Assembly: GCA_947495035.1 (NCBI GenBank)
Contig: CANLXI010000001.1
Span: forward strand, 372,001 to 436,000
Length of the DNA: 64,000 nt
From: an uncultured Granulosicoccus sp.
GTDB taxonomy: Bacteria > Pseudomonadota > Gammaproteobacteria > Granulosicoccales > Granulosicoccaceae
Direction of reading: 5' to 3'
Shown here: one piece after another, positions 61,087-64,000 of the stretch
Position numbering within the stretch: the first letter of the stretch is position 1
Layout of the letters: each line of letters begins with the position of its first letter
Notes under the pieces: model-generated
What the model was told of the DNA's origin: nothing
Database searches by the model: none
The model's input: the letters and a program-made list of their open reading frames with translations, nothing else
Translations under genes and position numbers: made by a program

Positions 61087-62374
61087 GGTTCATCTTGTCC
61101 TGCTGCTTGTATTCCCACTGTTGCTTTTTCTGGGAATTCCGATCTATGCCGCATTGGGTATTACTGGATTGGCTGTCAGTTATCTTACCGACGCTCCTCT
61201 TGTATTTGCCACGCAGAATGTTCTGAACGGTCTCGACAAATTTGCGCTCCTGGCCATACCGGCGTTCATTCTCGCCGGCAATATCATGGAAAAAGGCGGT
61301 ATCACCGAAGACATCATCAGCATATTCAGGCATGCATTCGGCCATATACCCGGAAGCCTGGGGCTCGTCACGATATTCTCCTGTATGTTTTTCGCCGCGA
61401 TTTCAGGCTCTGGTCCCGGTACGGTAGCTGCCATCGGAGCCATCATGATCCCTTCCATGATCAGGTACGGCTATCCGCCAGAGTATGCTGCCAGTGTCTC
61501 TGCGACCGGGGGCACGCTGGGGGTCATGATTCCGCCGAGTAATCCACTGATCATCTACGGCATCATTGCCAACGTCTCCATTGCTGATCTGTTCGCTGCC
61601 GGCATGTTGCCTGGACTGTTCACGGCCTTTCTCCTTGCGGGTGTCGCTTATGTGTTGGCCAGACGCTCCGGTGCCGTTACGCTGGTTGACGAGAATGTCG
61701 AGCGTGAAAACATCTGGAGATTGGTGTGGAAGGCAAAGTTCGCGTTGTTTCTGCCTGTGTTCATTCTTGGAGGAATCTATTCAGGTGTGTTTACACCGGT
61801 GGAAGCGTCGGTCTGTGCCGTGGTGTATGCGTTGCTTGTCAGCGTGCTCGTCTACAGGCAACTGACACTGCAGAAGTTGAAAGCGGCCTTCGAGAATGCA
61901 GTGCGCCTCGGTGGTGCCTTGATGATCATCGTGGCCTGTTCCACCCTGTTTGCCACGGTTATCACGCTGGAGCGCATACCGCAGGACGTAGTTGCCTCTT
62001 TTGCCGGTATCACCGACAGCGCGACAGTCATCTTGCTGGCCATCTGCGCAATGCTGATCATCGTCGGTACCTTCATGGAAACCATCAGTGCCATCATCAT
62101 ATTGGCTCCCATCCTGGTGCCTCTGGTGACCAGCTATGGAGTCGATCCGGTTCATTTCGGCATCATACTGATCGTCACCATCGAGATTGCATTCCTGACA
62201 CCGCCGTTGGGAGTCAATTTGTTTGTTGCCAGCCAGATTGCCAATATACGGTTCGAACGCGTGGCGGTTGCCATCGTGCCATTCGTCATCACACTGATGG
62301 TCGCGATGCTGATCGTGATCTTCTTTCCGCAGTTGAGTCTGTGGTTGCCCGAAACACTGCGAAGTCTGAGGTAG
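61079..62374 (+). CDS. dctM: TRAP transporter large membrane subunit (DctM type)
   Basis: The sodium-driven permease has about twelve helices. The DctM blocks PAFILAGNIMEKGGITEDI, FFAAISGSGPGTVAAIG and GGTLGVMIPPSNPLIIYG are visible, and the late segment is ITVEIAFLTPPLGVNLFV-like. I begin at ATG 61079 (MNEVHL). A longer frame from 61013 would overlap dctQ further. It completes a P-Q-M set. Confidence 0.94.
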   Translation: MNEVHLVLLLVFPLLLFLGIPIYAALGITGLAVSYLTDAPLVFATQNVLNGLDKFALLAIPAFILAGNIMEKGGITEDIISIFRHAFGHIPGSLGLVTIFSCMFFAAISGSGPGTVAAIGAIMIPSMIRYGYPPEYAASVSATGGTLGVMIPPSNPLIIYGIIANVSIADLFAAGMLPGLFTAFLLAGVAYVLARRSGAVTLVDENVERENIWRLVWKAKFALFLPVFILGGIYSGVFTPVEASVCAVVYALLVSVLVYRQLTLQKLKAAFENAVRLGGALMIIVACSTLFATVITLERIPQDVVASFAGITDSATVILLAICAMLIIVGTFMETISAIIILAPILVPLVTSYGVDPVHFGIILIVTIEIAFLTPPLGVNLFVASQIANIRFERVAVAIVPFVITLMVAMLIVIFFPQLSLWLPETLRSLR

Positions 62375-62377
62375 TCA

Positions 62378-63766
62378 ATGTCCATTGAAACAAGAAATCC
62401 TGCCAGCCCTGATTCGGTCGTTGCCGTGTACACGGAGACCCGAACCACGGACATCGATGCTCTGGTCATCAAGGCACAGTCAGCTCAACGCCAATGGTCG
62501 GCAATTCCACAACCGGAACGAGGCAGGCTGATCGATCAATATCTGAATGCGCTCGAAGCGCGCGGTGAGGATATTGCCAGGATAATCACACTGGAAATGG
62601 GCAAGACCCTGACTGAAAGTCGCGGTGAAGTAGCCAAATCCATTGCTGAAGGACGAATGGTGCAACAACGTGCTGCTGCTGCGATCGGAGAGTTGCTGCC
62701 ATCGCAGGTGCCGGGTGTTACAGCTTATTCAATGCGCAGGCCGCGCGGTGTGGTGGTCGGTATCAATCCGTGGAATTTTCCGTTTGGCACCCCGGTCAGA
62801 AAATCGATTCCCGCCTTGGTCTATGGCAATGCGATCCTGCTCAAGCCCGCCTCGCAGACACCGGGTGCCGTACAACTGATGGCAGATATTGCTGCTGATT
62901 TACTTCCTGAGGGGCTGGTACAGGCTGTCATCGGCTCCGGCAGTATGGGGGAGAGCCTGTGTGGACACCCCGGAGTCCATGCCGTCACATTCACGGGATC
63001 CGTCGCCGTCGGTAAACGGGTGGCTGCCGCCGCCGTATCGCATCTTGCTGAAGTCAGCCTGGAGCTGGGAGGGAAGAACCCGGTCATTCTGAATGATGCC
63101 TCACGACTGGATGTTGCTCTCGATCAGATATTCACGGCCGCATTTGCACTCTGTGGGCAACGATGTACGGCGATCAGTCGGGTCATCGTGCATCGCGATT
63201 TGCTGAAACAGACCGTTGACGGGCTCGTCAGCAGGGCAACTGACATCATCCCGTCAGATGGAACTGTGGAAGGTGCCCGTATGGGGCCACTGTCCAGCCG
63301 GAGCCAGCTCGATGATGTGGATGCATTCGTGTCGCGTGCCAGAGAAGCAGGTGCGACCGTCGCGGCAGGAGGCCAGCGTCTGGAATTGGTGCAAGGTGGG
63401 TACTTCTACCCGCCGACTGTTCTATCCGGCGTCACGCCGGATATGGAGATTGCCCGGGAAGAGGTATTCGGTCCGGTTCTGAGTGTATTGAGTTTCGACA
63501 CACTGGATCAGGCATTGCAGATAGCCAACGATGTGGCCTATGGTCTGACATCCTGTCTGTATTCCGAACAGGCGCCGGTGATAGAGCGGTTCCTGTCGGA
63601 AAGTGAAAGCGGCATGCTGCACGTGAATGCGGGTAGTTTTCCGGAGAACCATGTGCCGTTTGTCGGTATCAAGGACAGTGCCCTGGGAGTGGGAGGCTCG
63701 AACGGACCATCAACCATCCAGTTTTACACTACCGAACATGCGGTTTACCGGAAAGGTCAGGCATGA
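62378..63766 (+). CDS. NAD(P)-dependent aldehyde dehydrogenase (GabD/semialdehyde type)
   Basis: ALDH superfamily motifs are present: NPWNFPFGTPVRKSIPAL, a FTGSVAVGKRVAAAA strand, LELGGKNPVI with the catalytic Glu, and ALCGQRCTAISR with the catalytic Cys. At 462 residues it resembles succinate- and 2,5-dioxovalerate-type semialdehyde dehydrogenases. In this cluster it probably oxidises the aldehyde made by the GMC enzyme, or a sugar-acid-derived semialdehyde. GAGGTAG precedes the ATG. Its stop overlaps the next ATG by 4 bp. Confidence 0.9.
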   Translation: MSIETRNPASPDSVVAVYTETRTTDIDALVIKAQSAQRQWSAIPQPERGRLIDQYLNALEARGEDIARIITLEMGKTLTESRGEVAKSIAEGRMVQQRAAAAIGELLPSQVPGVTAYSMRRPRGVVVGINPWNFPFGTPVRKSIPALVYGNAILLKPASQTPGAVQLMADIAADLLPEGLVQAVIGSGSMGESLCGHPGVHAVTFTGSVAVGKRVAAAAVSHLAEVSLELGGKNPVILNDASRLDVALDQIFTAAFALCGQRCTAISRVIVHRDLLKQTVDGLVSRATDIIPSDGTVEGARMGPLSSRSQLDDVDAFVSRAREAGATVAAGGQRLELVQGGYFYPPTVLSGVTPDMEIAREEVFGPVLSVLSFDTLDQALQIANDVAYGLTSCLYSEQAPVIERFLSESESGMLHVNAGSFPENHVPFVGIKDSALGVGGSNGPSTIQFYTTEHAVYRKGQA

Positions 63767-64000
63767 GCCTTGGTACCGTAACAGCCAGTTCCGAGGCCCG
63801 TACCAGTCTGCAGGTTCATCCGGACGACAATGTGGCCACCTTACTGGACAATGTTGTGGACTGCACTCTATTGGCAGATGGCATGACCATCGCTGCGGGT
63901 ATCCCCTTTGGTCACAAGGTGGCGTTGCGCCGCATGGAGGTGGGGTCTGCTGTGGTCAAGTACGGGGTCACCATAGGCACAGCGACGCATGTGATTCATC
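63763..64000 (+). CDS. UxaA/GarD-type dehydratase, N-terminal SAF domain (truncated by window)
   Basis: Only the first 79 codons are visible. The segment LQVHPDDNVATLLDNV, then GIPFGHKVALRRMEVGSAVVKYGVTIGTATHVIH, is a SAF domain as in altronate (UxaA) and galactarate (GarD) dehydratases. These use an iron centre. It overlaps the aldehyde dehydrogenase gene by 4 bp. The catalytic part lies beyond the window, or is a separate gene. Confidence 0.8.
   Translation, partial: MSLGTVTASSEARTSLQVHPDDNVATLLDNVVDCTLLADGMTIAAGIPFGHKVALRRMEVGSAVVKYGVTIGTATHVIH

Overview
The window looks like chromosomal DNA from a moderately GC-rich, free-living, probably marine gammaproteobacterium. This is inferred from the gene mix: TmcA, AMP nucleosidase, a second EF-G, CobS/CobT, TRAP and NitT-type transporters, a RAYT, and RutR. 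A Granulosicoccaceae-like lineage would fit, but nothing here proves genus. About 55 genes are densely packed with many 4-bp stop/start overlaps. I see no tRNA, rRNA, CRISPR array, intact insertion sequence or prophage.

Layout, left part. 100-1596: a RAYT-like Y1 protein and a Nudix hydrolase. 1703-4159: a dimethylglycine-dehydrogenase-like FAD/GcvT fusion. 4296-6847: dTDP-rhamnose genes rfbC-rfbD-rfbB, without rfbA. 6897-11776: an RpoE/ChrR-type ECF sigma/anti-sigma pair, divergent from a FAD oxidoreductase-DUF1365-cyclopropane synthase operon, the arrangement known from the singlet-oxygen response. 11756-13813: tmcA. 13814-14574: a 760-bp gap with hairpins only. 14575-17028: a fasciclin lipoprotein with a GGET repeat linker and an M14 carboxypeptidase. 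17142-21755: AMP nucleosidase, an MFS transporter and two overlapping stand-alone ATP-grasp ligases, the best candidate here for an undescribed pathway. 22021-24862: a retropepsin-like protease and a second EF-G.

Layout, right part. 24992-29122: a LacI-type sensor fused to a LuxR-type DNA-binding domain, divergent from cobS-cobT. 29064-42246: an almost complete reductive pyrimidine pathway: preT-preA, rutR, mmsA, carbamoyl-beta-alanine amidohydrolase, dihydropyrimidinase and a NitT/TauT ABC importer. A perfect RutR-like palindrome lies between rutR and mmsA, and a near-match overlaps the -35 of a strong promoter before preT. 42297-43547: a Bcr/CflA transporter, followed by a 9-bp minisatellite. 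43789-46045: a DUF368/PopT-type lipid carrier translocase and two divergent paralogous phosphoribosyltransferases. 46213-48776: a small unknown protein, a polar amino acid permease and binding protein without their ATPase, and a small membrane protein. 49132-55500: a thioesterase and a giant tandem-fused UvrA. 55806-64000: a GntR-controlled sugar-acid-type catabolic cluster (enolase-superfamily enzyme, GMC oxidoreductase, TRAP transporter, aldehyde dehydrogenase, start of a UxaA-type dehydratase) with a palindromic operator in the divergent promoter.

How the genes work together. RutR probably senses uracil and derepresses both preTA and the mmsA-amidohydrolase-dihydropyrimidinase-ABC operon. 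Uracil or thymine would go to dihydropyrimidine (PreTA), N-carbamoyl-beta-amino acid (dihydropyrimidinase), beta-amino acid (amidohydrolase) and finally acyl-CoA (MmsA). The required beta-alanine transaminase is not in the window. The sigma/ChrR pair probably drives membrane-lipid modification by the cfa operon. The GntR cluster imports an acid by TRAP and oxidises or dehydrates it. These functional links are inferences from sequence families and gene order.
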